Notes: generated by a model not told the origin, from the sequence alone. 64,000 nucleotides of DNA from Ophiobolus disseminans (GCA_010093685.1 MU006231.1:1141240-1205239); one strand, 5' to 3'; shown: positions 31,129 to 43,595, counted from the first letter of the stretch. Program-made: numbers and translations.

Positions 31129-31557
31129 CGCTAGGATTGCTGGTGCGTGGCGGCATATGAAGAGAAGGGAGGAGTTGGTGGATGAGAGCGAATACGTCCA
31201 CATCAATACCTATCGAGAAACATTTCTGTTACCATGTAGATGATTTATCTATTTAAGGATCAAAGGGTTATATACCTAGCTTCTTGTTGTGAGAGCTGGC
31301 AAATCAGTGAAACGTCTCGACAGCTCAATTCGACATCTTCCTACCCATCTCTAACTTCATCTCAACCTTTCCAACCCACACTGCCACGCCATATCACGCT
31401 AGCCTCGCTTAGCACCACAACAAACACTCATCCAACTTCTTTTCTCGCGCTCAAGCCATTTGTGACTTCGTGACCGCACCACCGCAAGCCATTCACAACA
31501 GCCACGCCAGCCAGCCACGACACAATCACATACTCGACCAGCCGCTCCGCCATCACA
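31129..31557. other. Promoter of second F-box-like gene
   Basis: About 430 bp. The left part may contain the last exon of the preceding gene (see that entry). The right part is rich in C and A, with CCACACTGCC and CACCGCAAGCC runs, as in other leaders of this window. No other gene is seen. Confidence 0.4.
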
Positions 31558-32382
31558 ATGGCTAACCAACCCTTCCAGTTCCTCGACCTTTCCAAAGAGC
31601 TCCGCCTCATGGTCTACGATCTCATCCCAACGTGCACACGCCACCACGTCCTCCGGGTCTTCACATTTGTCAACCCTCGTAACCCCTACGCCATGCGCGT
31701 CCGCCTCTTCACGCCAACCGACCCCGCAGAATTCACCACCACAACCCTCGTCACAAAATCACTCCCCGTCACGAACCTCCTCTCAACATGCCACTTCATC
31801 CATGACGAAGCCAAAGCGGCGCTGGCCAAGAAAACCGGCCCGCTCCGCCTCATCGTCGACGCGCCCAGCCTAGAGGCCACGGCCGGCCCGTACGGCGCGT
31901 GCCTGCTCAACCACGTGCTGCAAGCCCTCAGCCTCTTCCCAGAGCTGCGGCACCACTGGTCGGAGGACCTCGAGCTGAACCATCCTTTCGGAGGCAGGCG
32001 GTGGTTCGATCCCGCGTCACCCGAGTACGGCGCCGTTGTCACCTTCGTCAACCGCTTCGTTGCGCACGTGGCGCAGATGCGCGAGAAGAGCATCGTTTTC
32101 TGTGTGCGGCCGCACGTGAGTGAAGCGGAAGTGACGAGCCTGGATAATTTGGCTCGCACGTCGCTGGAGATGGAGGACCAGGTGGTGGATGATAGGATAG
32201 GGATATTGAGGATCGAGAGGGTGGGCTGGATGGTGCATGGGTTCAGCGGGGATGCGGGTGTGGAGAGGAAGATTGAGGAATTCAAAGATGACCTTGAAAT
32301 GGGCACGGGCCATTTCTTTGTGGATGGGGAGGGTGGAGAGGAATGGGAGAGGATTTGGGAGGAGGGTGAGCGCGTGGAGTGA
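31558..32382 (+). CDS. F-box-like / 2EXR-type fungal protein (copy 2)
   Basis: Intronless, 274 aa. The head FQFLDLSKELRLMVYDLIPT matches the conserved head of the gene just upstream (FRFMDLPAELRLMVYENL), and LPVTNLLSTCHFIHDEAKAA matches LPVALLCTCRTVNQEAMPYF. The two form a tandem, strongly diverged pair in the same orientation. The remainder has GPLRLIVDAPSLEATAG and an acidic, Gly/Glu-rich tail (FFVDGEGGEEWERIWEEGE). The function is unknown; a substrate-receptor role is only an analogy to F-box proteins. Confidence 0.72.
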   Translation: MANQPFQFLDLSKELRLMVYDLIPTCTRHHVLRVFTFVNPRNPYAMRVRLFTPTDPAEFTTTTLVTKSLPVTNLLSTCHFIHDEAKAALAKKTGPLRLIVDAPSLEATAGPYGACLLNHVLQALSLFPELRHHWSEDLELNHPFGGRRWFDPASPEYGAVVTFVNRFVAHVAQMREKSIVFCVRPHVSEAEVTSLDNLARTSLEMEDQVVDDRIGILRIERVGWMVHGFSGDAGVERKIEEFKDDLEMGTGHFFVDGEGGEEWERIWEEGERVE

Positions 32383-32887
32383 GTGGAGGTGTCGAGGGTG
32401 AGGGGCGAGGGAGAAGGAGCTGTTGATGGTGCAGGTAGGAGTACGTTGAGTGTAAGAAGGGGGTGATGTATGAACGAAAAAAGACATGTAGTAGCCTCGA
32501 CGACCTGATACAACAAAACAAATCAAGTAAAAGTACCCCGTAACCGTTCACGATACACACCCCTAGTAGTAATATTCATTCACTTTCTACTCTAAAAGAA
32601 AATCACGTGCTCATCCCATGTATACCTACTCCAACGCCGCCCCGCTACCTATATGCTTGTACAGAAAACTCCATCGCTCACCGGAATGCGTCATAGTGCC
32701 AAAAAGACCATCAACTCCCGCCAAACAGGATGAAATAAGATACGTGAGCCCACAATACATACTGGCGCATTCGTAAAAGAGTCATTTTCGTGGTTCCGTG
32801 AACACCTTAAAGTGAGCCTGTCTCACTACCCAAAATACTCCCAAGCTCTTCTCGTAACCGCCTGTGAGCTTCGCGATCAGAGCCTTC
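32383..32887. other. Convergent intergenic stretch, no gene seen
   Basis: About 500 bp between the F-box-like gene (plus) and the sucrose transporter (minus). It holds only short frames without domains. Confidence 0.45.
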
Positions 32888-35041
32888 CTAAGACATTCTC
32901 CTCCTGAATGATGGCTCTTCGATTTCCTCTTCTTTCTCTTCGTTGACGCGCAAGGTCAAATACGCAGCGCCGATGGCACAGATACCTCCGAAACGGAGGA
33001 CCCAGGCTACACTGTCGTCGTAAGGGACGTTCCTGGGCTTTTGTAGAAACTTGAACATGACCGCGCTGACGAGCGTGGCAATGACCTGAGGCGCGGCGAT
33101 GGCGACGTTGTGGATACCAAGAACAACACCGGCCGAGTCTGCACCACCATCTTCTCCGCTGGCAATGAGTTGTGATTCGCGATCGGTAGGCCGAATGATG
33201 CCCCGGCGAATGGCATCACGCTTGGAGATCTCGGAAGAGATGATTGCAAAGGGCGCCCAGTTGGTGATGCACCATGGAATACCGATCGCGCCGACAAGGA
33301 TTGTTGCGCCCATGGTGGATTTGATGAAGAAAGTAAGGACCATCAGGACAGCGAACGCGATGTGGGAAAAGAACCAAGCGCGGCGAAGAGTGAGTGACTT
33401 GACTTGTAACACATCCAGTGAATGAGATATCTTCTCCGTCAACGTCCTTGGCGTACCTCGAGGTGTGTGGGCTAAAGCAAAGTAACCTGAGCCCCCCATT
33501 GAATGTGGCGTTGCCGGAGTCATAGGTGTGGCAGGCGTCATTGGCCGATCAGGTTCAGGTGCTTGAAATGTTGGAGGAATGACGAACGGGAGAACGACTG
33601 AGGCGGCGAAAGTAACAATGGCAAACAGAAGCAGAGCTCTGGTGCCAAGCCTGGTAGCATCTTCCCACATCGCGTCGATTTGGCTATCGGTCAGATCCTT
33701 GCCTTCTGCCAGTTGTGGATTCACGACGATTTGGCCGACGTAGGTGGTGATGTAAAACAGAAAGGGGAACCATCCGATCCAGGCTAAGAACTGCACTTCG
33801 CATACCCGCTTGATCTGGTCTGGAAGTTTACCGACGGACCGGAAGAGACCCCTGAAGAATGCCATCACGCCACCTTCCTGGTCAACTGGAGCTGCATCCC
33901 AGGTGGGGTCGCGTTCGGCGCAGGTGCTGACACTGATGCCCACCGTGAGTGCCATGATGAACGAGGCGATGGCACAGAGGACCTTGAACTGCGAGTCGCC
34001 GAGCCATGGAAGGTATTCTGGAAGCTTGATGTACCCAGCCAAGTACCCAGCAATGTTGCCGATACCGGCTGATCGCATTAACCAGGCGTTGGCTGACTCC
34101 TGCTGGTGAGTGGGCGCAACGTCGACAATGTAAGCTCGTACACCAGCCTGGACTAATTCAGTGTTAGTAGTGTGCATGTTGGAGGAGGAAATTCGAAGCA
34201 CTTACTGACGTTGATAGCGAAGTCCAGCACATAGACAAATAGGACAGCGAAAAGCATGGTGCACGTCTTGACGCCACTGGACTCCGGGTCACCACCAAAA
34301 ATGCCTAAGAACCCCCCAACAAGCTCCTTTGCCCAGGAGAGTACCATGAGAGAGATGATAGTTGCTGCGGCACCGCCAACGATGAAGGGCCTTCTCTTTC
34401 CCCATCGCATACGACAGTTGTCACTCTTCAGGCCGACGTAGGGCTGGACAAGGACACCGGAGAGTGGACCGGCGATCCACACAAGGGCAAGCATTGCCTT
34501 GCTGATACCGAGGGACAGCAGATAGGGCTACACGCGTGCGTTAGAGCATGTTGCGAAACACCAGTCTGTGCATACAGAACACACCACACATGCAGGGTCC
34601 AGCGGATGAAAAGCAAAAATAATAACTTACCGAACCGTTGGAGGTTTCGACGGACCAGCCGATCTGCAGGCCCAGTCCGCCAAAGGTGAGCAGAAAGAGG
34701 AACCAACTGCTCTTGGTCTCCTCCGTCTGGTGTTCGCCCTGCCAGTCATCGTCGTCCATGGGCGACATGGACTCCTTCAGCAGTGGGTCCATTTCCCTCG
34801 ACATCCTGCCTGGTTGTTCAGAGGGCGAGTGCTCGTCGACCTCGTCTATAAAGTTTACGTGAGGTCTGCCTTCTGTGTTGGGGCGCCCGCCGCCTGATGT
34901 ATCGCGGCCAAAAGACACGAGCTTGGGGCGGGGTCGCGGGCGCTGCTGCGAGGTGGTGTCGAGCCTGGGTGGATCTCGAGGGGAGGCCAGCGGGGAGGGT
35001 GAGGGCGAGGAAGCCCCGTCGTCGGGCCGCGAGGACGACAT
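32888..35041 (-). CDS. Sucrose/alpha-glucoside:H+ symporter (GPH family, Sut1-like)
   Basis: Three exons (35041-34631, 34527-34206, 34152-32888) give 665 aa, phases matching (GTAAGT donors). The GPH family imports sucrose or maltose with protons at the plasma membrane. The 110-residue head is disordered and acidic/Ser-rich. The first membrane segment reads FGGLGLQIGWSVETSNGSPY, the hallmark of sucrose transporters, followed by LVWIAGPLSGVLVQPYVGLK and SDNCRMRWGKRRPFI, the conserved RWGRRRP loop. About 12 hydrophobic segments are seen. The central loop carries a short repeat, PMTPATPMTPATP, with phosphorylatable Thr. The C-terminal part keeps WAPFAIISSEISK. It is divergent from the Na+/H+ exchanger gene across about 860 bp. 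Confidence 0.9.
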
Positions 35042-35896
35042 GCTGGCGGTCGCTCGGTGGGTTGTGCTGCGATGGCTATGGCTTGCGCGACGTGGACTGA
35101 CCCTGGTGGCTTACTGCGGCTCTAAGGGCCCTGCACGGTTTGATTGGCAGGTGCGGTGCTTGATCACTGGCCGGGTAGTAGATAGGTTGAAGGTGGAGAT
35201 ATATGTTGAGAAGTAGCGCTATCTAGGTTCTAGAGAGCAAAAAAGGCCATATCTTCACTCAGAGCGCCACCGGGAAATCACCGAGGAGGGGTTGACTGGA
35301 ACTGCCTAGGGAAGGAGGAGTAGAGGAGGGAGAGAAAGATACTGCGGGGGGGTGTGTGGGAAGGTATGTATGAGAGAGGCGGTGTAGGTCAGGTGGTGTT
35401 CTGGACCAGCCGTTCCGTGGAGGATTCGGTCGCGCTGCCGTGTGATTCTTGCTAGATGTCATGCAGCTGCAGCCTCGAGAACGGTTCTTCGTGCGTGAGT
35501 GACGTAGTGTGAGGTGGGGACCTTCGGACCCCTGTCGCACGCTTAGGCCCGAAGAGCAAATGGTGGCTTGCTGCAACGGGCACTGGGCCAAGCACCCGCG
35601 CGTGCAAGAGTGCGCATCGCCAGGTCAGAAGATTCACGGTTGATCCTAAACAGCTTCAGCTCGCTGCCACTGTCTCGCATCCACTACGAGTCCGCCCACC
35701 TACGCGCGTATCGACGGAAAAGGCGCCCTGGACTGCCGCCTACGGACGCACGCACGCCTCGCGCAACGTTGCCTTACCTCCCATCGACAAGCCCATTCTT
35801 AGTGCACCGGACACGGAGCACTTACCTTCACCTATACACCATCGCGCGCGCAGTCTGAGACGGCGAAGCTGATGATATCGCAACGCTGAGCACAGC
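35042..35896. other. Divergent promoter of the symporter and the Na+/H+ exchanger
   Basis: About 855 bp between two divergent genes. Several runs of GGAGG/CCTCC type and pyrimidine-rich stretches occur, consistent with two promoters and 5' leaders. No extra gene is supported. Confidence 0.45.
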
Positions 35897-38291
35897 ATGG
35901 CTTCGACCGTGGCATGGTGGGCTGTCGGCCAGACACTCAGTACGCGCCCCAACATCTCAACAAGATATCATTAGGGCAAACACTGACATATTCTCTCCGT
36001 ACAGAGCGTGACGTATCCGATGCAGATCCAGACGGTTAGTCCCTACGTCCTCCATATCGATACCTCGACCCCGATCTAATGCGCCGATGCAGAAGAGCCA
36101 GAAGCTGGACAGAAGGAGATCTTCACATCATGGGCGCTATCAATCCTGATCGTTCTGCTCATAGTAGCCCTCTTCACCAGCTACATACTACACACACGGA
36201 AAATACAAGCCGTCCATGAGACCGTCTTGTCCATATTTGCCGGTACGTTGAGCACACAAATGCGGCATATCTTGGCGCCCTTGAGCGGGTGGGAGGCTCT
36301 AGCTGCAGCTCGCATAATGGATGACAGCAGCGCATTTGTTGGACTCATCGAGAATTCGATCGCCACTTATAGTGGGGTCTCCTGCGCACATGGCCCTAGC
36401 ATGATCTCGTAATCGAACCGCGCTATGAGACTTTACTAACACCATTCAGGTATGGTCGTCGGCCTCATCTTACGATTGACAGCGGTGACGATGATACGAG
36501 ACGCCGTCAGCTTCGATTATCAGATGTTCTTCAATCTGCTACTACCACCTATTATTCTTTCCGCTGGCTACCAATTGAATCAAGTATGTCAAGTCAATCT
36601 ATTGACGTTATTTCCACTGACCATCACAGGGCAATTTCTTTAGACACATTGGCACCATTCTTACCTTTGCATTTGCTGGAACATTCATATCAGCTCTAGT
36701 CCTCGGTCTCATCCTCTTCCTCTGGACCAGAATACCGCTCGATGGCTTCCAGATCAATTTCGTCGAGGCCATGTCCGTCGGCGCTACCCTCTCAGCCACC
36801 GACCCCGTCACAATTCTTGCCATCTTTGACACATACAAGGTGGAGCCAAAGCTTTATACCCTCATCTTCGGAGAGTCCATTCTCAACGATGCTGTCGCTA
36901 TTGTGCTGTTCGAGACCGCGCAGAAATACAAAGATGGTGCCGAGTCACTGGGCATAATTAGCCTGTTTGAGGCCTTTGGCATCTTCTTCGGTGTCTTCTT
37001 CGGCAGTCTGTTTATTGGTGTCATGGTTGGCATCGGCGCATCTTTGATGCTCAAGTTTACTTACGTGAGACGAATGCCCAAGACAGAAAGCTGCCTCATC
37101 ATCCTCATCGCATATTTGACATACTTCTTCTCCAACGCCATCCATATGTCTGGTTAGTAACGCTCGGTTCTGCTGCGAGGCACAGCTAACAACCTTACAG
37201 GTATTGTGTCACTGCTATTTTGCGGTATCTGCCTCAAACACTACGCTTATCACAACATGTCGCGACGCACCCAGCTATCGACCAAGTTCTTTTTCCAGGT
37301 CACGGCGCAGCTGTCAGAGAATTTCATCTTCATCTATCTGGGTCTCTCCTTATTCACTGATGACAAGCTCGATTACAAGCCTCTCTTCATTTTGATTACA
37401 GTCGCTGGCATATGCGCAGCTCGGTGGTGCGCCGTCTTCCCTCTCGCAAAACTGATCAACGCCATTTCGAAATATCGGCAACGACGCCGTGGAGAAGAGA
37501 TTGTCGAAGAGATCCCATACGCTCATCAAGCTATGATCTTCTGGGCGGGTCTTCGTGGCGCTGTAGGCGTTGCGCTTGCGGCAGGCCTGACTGGTAGTAA
37601 CGGAGACACACTCCGAGCGACCGTGTTAGTCGTCGTGGTTCTCACGGTGATCATCTTTGGTGGCACCACAGCGCGCATGTTGGAGATTTTGGGCATTCGC
37701 ACCGGGGTGGTAGAGGAGATAGACTCCGACGACGAATTCGACATCGAAGTCGTTAATGGCGGCACATACGCGCGCAACAAGGGTATGGGCATCGGCCATA
37801 CGCCGCGGCCGGGCCAGAACGGCTTCATATTGAACGATGTCAATGGCCAGGAGGGTACGTATTCTAGTGGCTCTCTTGCCCACAGTAGCCCACCAACACG
37901 ACCCAATGGATTCCCGACGCGGCGCAACTCGAGCAAGCAACGTCGCACGGATGGTGCAGACCAAGGACTACTCAGTCCAGCCGACAGTGGATCTGCGGAC
38001 GAAGATGACAATGATCTCGATCTGCCACCTGCCGCTCGCCGCTCACCAAATCGGCAGCCATCTCCACTCGGACTCTCGGCTGATCCTTTGTATCCCACCT
38101 CGGGTCATAGGGCGGACGAGTCGGGTGCTGCGGAGGGCTCGAGTAGGATGGCGACAGCGACAGGCGCGGTGAAGCAGCTGTTCAACGAGCTGAGTCACGA
38201 TCCGGCGAATGCTTTCAAGCAGATTGATGATGGGTTCTTGAAACCACATCTACTACTAGATCCAAAAGGACCTGGGCTGAATAATGTTTGA
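35897..38291 (+). CDS. NHX1: Endosomal/vacuolar Na+/H+ exchanger (CPA1, NHX1-like)
   Basis: Six exons (35897-35939, 36005-36034, 36093-36242, 36450-36583, 36630-37152, 37201-38291) give 656 aa. NHX1-type antiporters exchange Na+ or K+ for H+ in late endosomes and vacuoles. Exons 1-2 are tiny (43 and 30 nt), and the 207-nt third intron is longer than the others. Seen: the membrane segment WALSILIVLLIVALFTSYIL, DYQMFFNLLLPPIILSAGYQ (the FFxxLLPPI amiloride-type motif), GNFFRHIGTILTFAFAGT, ATLSATDPVTILAIFDTYKV and FGESILNDAVAIVLF (the conserved ion-transport ND region). AGLRGAVGVALA and a long Ser/Asn/Arg-rich cytosolic tail follow. About 11-12 membrane segments are visible. Placement in the NHX1 clade rests on these motifs and length. 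Confidence 0.92.
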
Positions 38292-40614
38292 GTGTAAACT
38301 CGGGCGCAAGCAAGCATAACTGGCGTTAGAACTGAGACCTGAAGAGTAGGATTCCAGGCTCGAGGCGAGCCGTGGTCAACGGCGTTTTGGTGCATATGGG
38401 ATTGAAAGACAACATCTAGATCGAATGCGACCAGAGTCGCTTCGCATTTCGCTCGCACACAATAGCCGTACTATCTGATTGGTACCTGAAAGTGTGTCAA
38501 CGACCATGTATCTTCGTACGACATTAATCTGCGCATATGGCGGCCAGTCTGCGGCTGATGTTCTAGCGAGGTGACACGAAAATATATGTGGTCAATATAA
38601 GAAGCACCGGCCCGCTCAAAGTACGGAACCAAGGTATTTGCGCTATTACTTCAGCAGTCGAAGAATGGAAACCACAAAGATCCTACGGTCGTGGAGACTC
38701 CGCGATCTACATACATGTGTCGTCCTTTCAAGCTCAGAAATTCTCCTCAGACGCGAGGCGAGCGAGGCTTCGGTGCAAAGCTTAGGTACATTAAAGAAGT
38801 CACTTTCGCCAAAAGAGGAAACGCGTAGGGCCTAGCGCGTCACGCGGCCCACTTCGTATATTGCACTTTCTGAACTTCAAACCATCACATCTACCCGTCC
38901 ACTCACAATCCGTCGACCAAACATTATCGCCCCATCAATGGGCATCTGGCAATGACTGCCGAGACCCCTCACGGTGCCAGGAGAGCCTCAATGAGAGCGT
39001 TTGGTATGCTAGTACCGAAAGCGTTGCCATATACCGTGGGTTATTGACGGCAGCTGGATCTTGGTACAGCTGGGCCCGGACACTCACGCTTCAGAGTAAG
39101 CCCTTCTGGATTGTATTGTATGTCTGTGGAACTCGTCCAATTATTCACGAGCCAGGAACAATCGCTCGAAGCACGCGAGTAGACCCACACTCAAGGTCTC
39201 ACGCTTGAAAAGGAAGTCACTTCCGCGTACCTTGGCCTTGACGATGTTTCAACCTGCCGCCAAGAGCCAATCGCAATGCATATCATCGAGCGAGCGGCGG
39301 CTGCCTCGTATTCCTCCATCCTATTATTGAATAACAACAACCATGCCTGGATATCATTTCGCCTTCCGTCTTCGAGAAGCCTTCCGTGTTTGCACATCAC
39401 TCTGGCCTGAACCTATCACGCCATCTCTCGTATCTTAGGCGAGACTTGGACCTGACTGTCAACTTGGTATACTGCTCGCCAACCCGCTCAAACATCGCGC
39501 GTGTCAGGGTAAATGCAAAATTAAAGAGTGTCCAAGATCATCGGTAATCAATGTTCACTGTCATGTGTACAGTGAAGTCTTTCGAGAAGCTCTTTCGACG
39601 AGCATGATTTGGTATTGGGTGTGTTTACTTGCCTAGGATCCCCTACCATGCTTGTATATCTTTTCATTAACGACCGCTGGGTTGATGTTGTTGGATTGGC
39701 CGAGCACTGTGTCCCATTTTCTTCAATGGCCATCAGTGGCGACCAATTCCACCTATAGCACTCTAATATTCTCTAGTATTCTGGATTCGGGTTGGTACGA
39801 CTAATTCTCGACGCGCACTTTCGATGACCTTGAATGAGAAGCTGGATAAAGTGTCGGAAACCCCAGGTGCCCCAAATTCTTTGAACCAGCTTGGTATATA
39901 CGGCTCCTACTACATCCCACCGGTAAGCAGCGTTGTTTCCGGGTCGCATAATACACTAGGTAAATCTCATGGCCGCCAATGGCATGGCTACTGCGATATT
40001 CGATATGTTCAGCGTGGGAATTGCGGGGTTGACAAGTGAGCATCCCCGCAACTGCAGGGTGTCTCAAGTTAACACTCATCTATTTACCCTAGCCATGTCT
40101 TTTCGGAAGCGAGTATTCCACACAAGGCGACTGTGCATTGTACAATCCTCGAACAAGCCCTCGCATCGATCATGTTCGAAGCAGTCTTCTTGCAACTACC
40201 ACACTCAACAAACGTCTACACTAGCCATTGGCCCGGAAAGCTGCTGAACAATACAAGCGTCAGGTCTCAAGAGTTCTCAAAAACCTTCGCCACTTGCGGA
40301 ATTAACGCCTTTTCACTATCATCTACCCATGTCAGATGACCCTACCGGCGATAGTAGATGTCCATCACATAGTTATTCGATCTTCATCTAAGCCTCATCA
40401 CTCCAGCGCTAATCCGCACAGACCCAGGATACCATCTATGTCCCCTGTACACGGGCCTGTTTCCTGATGAGCAGGACCACTCAGTCACGCAGGGATTGGC
40501 ATGTTCGCTGTTGTGGCAACCGCTACGCCAATGCAGATATAAGAGGCTCTGCGGTCCCCAAGGACTTCGATATCGACACCTCCAAGCATTCATTCACTCA
40601 AAGCCGTCGACAAA
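38292..40614. other. Long intergenic stretch, no gene seen
   Basis: About 2.3 kb between the exchanger and the cellulase. Frames up to about 115 codons occur on both strands, with no domain, signal peptide or good intron. It may include decayed sequence, but I see no recognisable relic. The right end is the cellulase promoter. Confidence 0.45.
40538..40543 (+). promoter_or_regulatory. Possible TATA element of the GH6 gene
   Basis: A TATAAG motif lies about 75 bp upstream of the ATG at 40615, a usual distance for strongly expressed fungal genes with short leaders. This is a consensus match only; the start of transcription is not shown. Confidence 0.4.
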
Positions 40615-41965
40615 ATGAAGGGTATCTTCGCCGCCATCCTGGCATCTGCCGTCACTGGCGTGCTTGCCGCTCCCTCTCCTGTTGAGAAGGGTCCCGTTAC
40701 CGCTCGTGCTATCGCACCACGTGCCGCATGTGCCACTGCTGTCACTCTTTCCGGCAACCCCTTTGCTTCCCGCAAGATCTACGCCAACAAGTTCTACTCT
40801 TCTGAGGTCATCTCGGCTGCTTCTGCCATTGCCGACCCAGCCCTGGCTGCTGCTGCCACCAAGGTCGCTGAGGTCGGAACTTTCATGTGGATGTAAGTCT
40901 GGTCAGCTACTTATACACTCGCATATGCTAATTGTTCATAGCGACACCCGTGACAAGATCAACATTGTTGAGGACACCATCAAGGATGTTCCTTGCGACC
41001 AGATTGCTGCTCTCGTCATCTACGACCTTCCCGGTCGTGATTGCGCTGCTAAGGCCTCCAACGGCGAGCTTCCCGTTGGCAGTCTTGCCCAGTATAAGTC
41101 AGAGTACATTGACCGTGAGATTTGACCTTCTATCGAAGTATCCAGGCGCATCATGCTGACAGTACATAGCCATCGTCGCCATCTTCAAGAAGTACCCAAA
41201 GACCGCCATTGCCCTCGTCATCGAGCCCGATTCGCTTCCCAACTTGGTCACCAACGCCAACCTTCAGACCTGCAAGGACTCTGCTTCCGGTTACCGTGAT
41301 GGTGTCGCATACGCGCTCAAGCAGCTCAACTTGCCCAACATTGCCATGTACATCGATGCTGGTCACGGAGGGTGGCTCGGCTGGAACGACAACCTGAGTA
41401 AGTCTCCCCCTCTGCAACACCAGAATCACCTCTAACATCTTAACCAGAGCCCGGAGCCAAGGAGCTCGCCACCGTCTACAAGGCCGCCGGCAGCCCCAAG
41501 CAAGTCCGCGGTGTCGCCACCAACGTCGCCGGCTGGAACGCATGGGACCTGTCCCCAGGAGAGTTCTCCAAGGCGACTGACGCACAATGGAACAAGGCGC
41601 AAAACGAGAAGAAGTTTGTCGAGCTCTTCTCGCCCGAACTCAAGTCCGCCGGCATGCCCTCGCAAGCCATCGTCGATACTGGCCGCAACGCCGTCACCGG
41701 CCTCCGCAAGGAGTGGGGCCACTGGTGCAACGTCAACGGCGCCGGCTTCGGTGTGCGCCCTACATCCACCACCGGCTCTTCCCTCGTCGACTCGTTCGTC
41801 TGGGTCAAGCCCGGTGGCGAGTCCGATGGTACCAGCGATACCTCGGCGACCCGTTACGACTCTTTCTGCGGTCATGAGGATGCGTTCAAGCCTAGTCCTG
41901 AGGCTGGTGCGTGGAACCAGGCCTACTTTGAGATGCTGCTTCAGAACGCTAAGCCTGCTTTTTAA
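40615..41965 (+). CDS. Secreted GH6 cellobiohydrolase, without a carbohydrate-binding module
   Basis: Four exons (40615-40892, 40942-41114, 41170-41397, 41448-41965) give 398 aa, phases matching (GTAAGT, GTGAGA and GTAAGT donors). GH6 enzymes cleave cellobiose from the non-reducing end of cellulose outside the cell. The signal peptide is MKGIFAAILASAVTGVLA. No fungal Cys-rich CBM1 or Ser/Thr linker precedes the catalytic domain, which starts almost at once (NPFASRKIYANKFY). Family motifs: FMWIDTRDK (Asp94), VIYDLPGRDCAAKASNG (Asp126, position of the catalytic acid), LVIEPDSLPNL, MYIDAGHGGWLGW, GVATNVAGWNAWDLSPGEF and WVKPGGESDGTSD. The missing CBM suggests action on soluble or amorphous cellulose or in partnership with other enzymes. 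Confidence 0.93.
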
Positions 41966-43400
41966 GCGGGTAGTGACGCGTGAGAATTGTACATAGATTG
42001 TGTAGGGGGAGGTGATGGGGGCTGAACTCTAAGGTTGTTCGCTTCATTGTTGATATGTGACACTGGTTTAAGAATGGAAAAAAATCTTTCGCTATTCGCA
42101 ATCGTCTCTATGCGCCTTAACAACCCTGCACACTTTTGTTCTCTGATTACTCTCTGCTCAGGCTGGCAACTATGCTGCTGTTGCTGGGTTTATTCCAGCC
42201 TGCTCTGATTTCACGAGGTGAGATTAAAGGCTATCTTTTGTTCTATGCAGCGCGACCGTATTTACAAAAAAAGCATATATGTAGCAAATGAGTGATCTAG
42301 CTGTCGCAATGATTTTGTATTTTGCAGGCGCCAAGTTGCGAGCAAGGCTGTATTGCGGCGCGGCGTACGTGGCGGCAACTTTACAAATGGATCACGTGTT
42401 AGAATGCCCTTCTCCTTCGCGATGTGGGGCGCAGCTTAGAGGTGTCTAGGAGGCTGTACGGTTAACCTCACCTATTATCTCAGCTCTATTCTTTTGCAAC
42501 ACTAGAGGTCTTCGATCTTCTAGAGATTGTTTTAAACAGCAAATTCAATCTCTCTACATAATCAGGTTGATCACCTAGAGCTTACGCGCGTTGCTTTCTC
42601 TACATAATCTTGAGTCCAATCAAGCTCGTTGTGTTTGTGGCCTAGTCTTGAAATTCTACCACTTGATGCCGCACACCAAGATAAACGTCCCAGCGACTCC
42701 TCAGCTCGTTCCTAAGATCTTTCATGCCAGAGCCTTTCCCACTAGATCTTGATAAATTCACAGCTCCTGAGGTCGTAAGGCATATCAGCAAGAGTATCTG
42801 AGCGATTAGGACAAATGAGCCAGGATGGTTGAGCTCAGCCTCGTGAAGTCCCGATGAAAAACCTCTTACAAGGATCTACCAGCGCATCGCCGGTTCTGCG
42901 AAACGAATGCCATGAAGCCAATAGTGTCGGGATCGTATCACAAGATACAGCAACCATCACTGACGAGGCGAACATTCTCGCACATCAATGCGATTTATCG
43001 AACAGGAAACGTCTCTGTCGGTATACACACGTAGGGTGGGCACACACACACGTTGTGTCGTCCAACGAGGCCCAACGTACCGCCTCGATCCCCCTTCGGT
43101 CCGACTTGCGGCTGAGCTCAGGTATACCTCTGTAGCACCCACGTTCATAGATCAATAACACCAATACCAAGTCACCAGAAGAACCTCGTTGTTGTTATTC
43201 ACCCGTACGATCGTACAAGGCCTACCAACACTGATCAGTGATTGCACGGCAGTCACAAACAGTTAGGTTAGAAGAGACAGATCCTATGACCCCGCGCGTT
43301 CCCTAGACACCCACCTATATCAGCGGCGGAGTTATCTGTGCTCAGTTCACTGTTAGCTGTATCAGGCATCTCATCCGGTTTGAGACCGACCGTTATAGCC
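41966..43400. other. Transition stretch, no gene seen
   Basis: About 1.4 kb from the cellulase end to the first transposon-like piece. The base composition drifts towards AT. One frame at 42854-43135 is open (about 93 codons) but not domain-like. It is the boundary between the gene block and the transposon block. Confidence 0.4.
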
Positions 43401-43444
43401 GTATCAGAGCGTTCCAAGACGCAGTCGATACACGCACCAACCCC

Positions 43445-43595
43445 TATTTGGTCGCGCTATTGACCAGTATACAATCCAAGACTACCGACAAGTCCCTGGC
43501 AAACGCAGCCAGCAAGGCACACATCAACAACCCAAAAACTACCGACGCATCACTGGCGACCGTAGCCAGCACAGCACGCATTAATAACAACAAAT
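43445..43595 (+). repeat. Degenerate two-copy tandem repeat, about 60 bp unit
   Basis: The DNA around 43480-43590 repeats once: the pattern CCAAGACTACCGACAAGTCC is followed about 60 bp later by AAAAACTACCGACGCATCAC. Read in one plus frame the peptide unit is KTTDxSLAxxASxAxINN, twice. Later duplicated codons have drifted. It lies in what appears to be the 5' part of a broken transposon or unknown gene. Confidence 0.6.

Noticed and set aside
42854..43135. Plus-strand open frame as a small secreted protein gene
   Set aside because: No signal peptide and no domain; it lies in the transition to transposon DNA.
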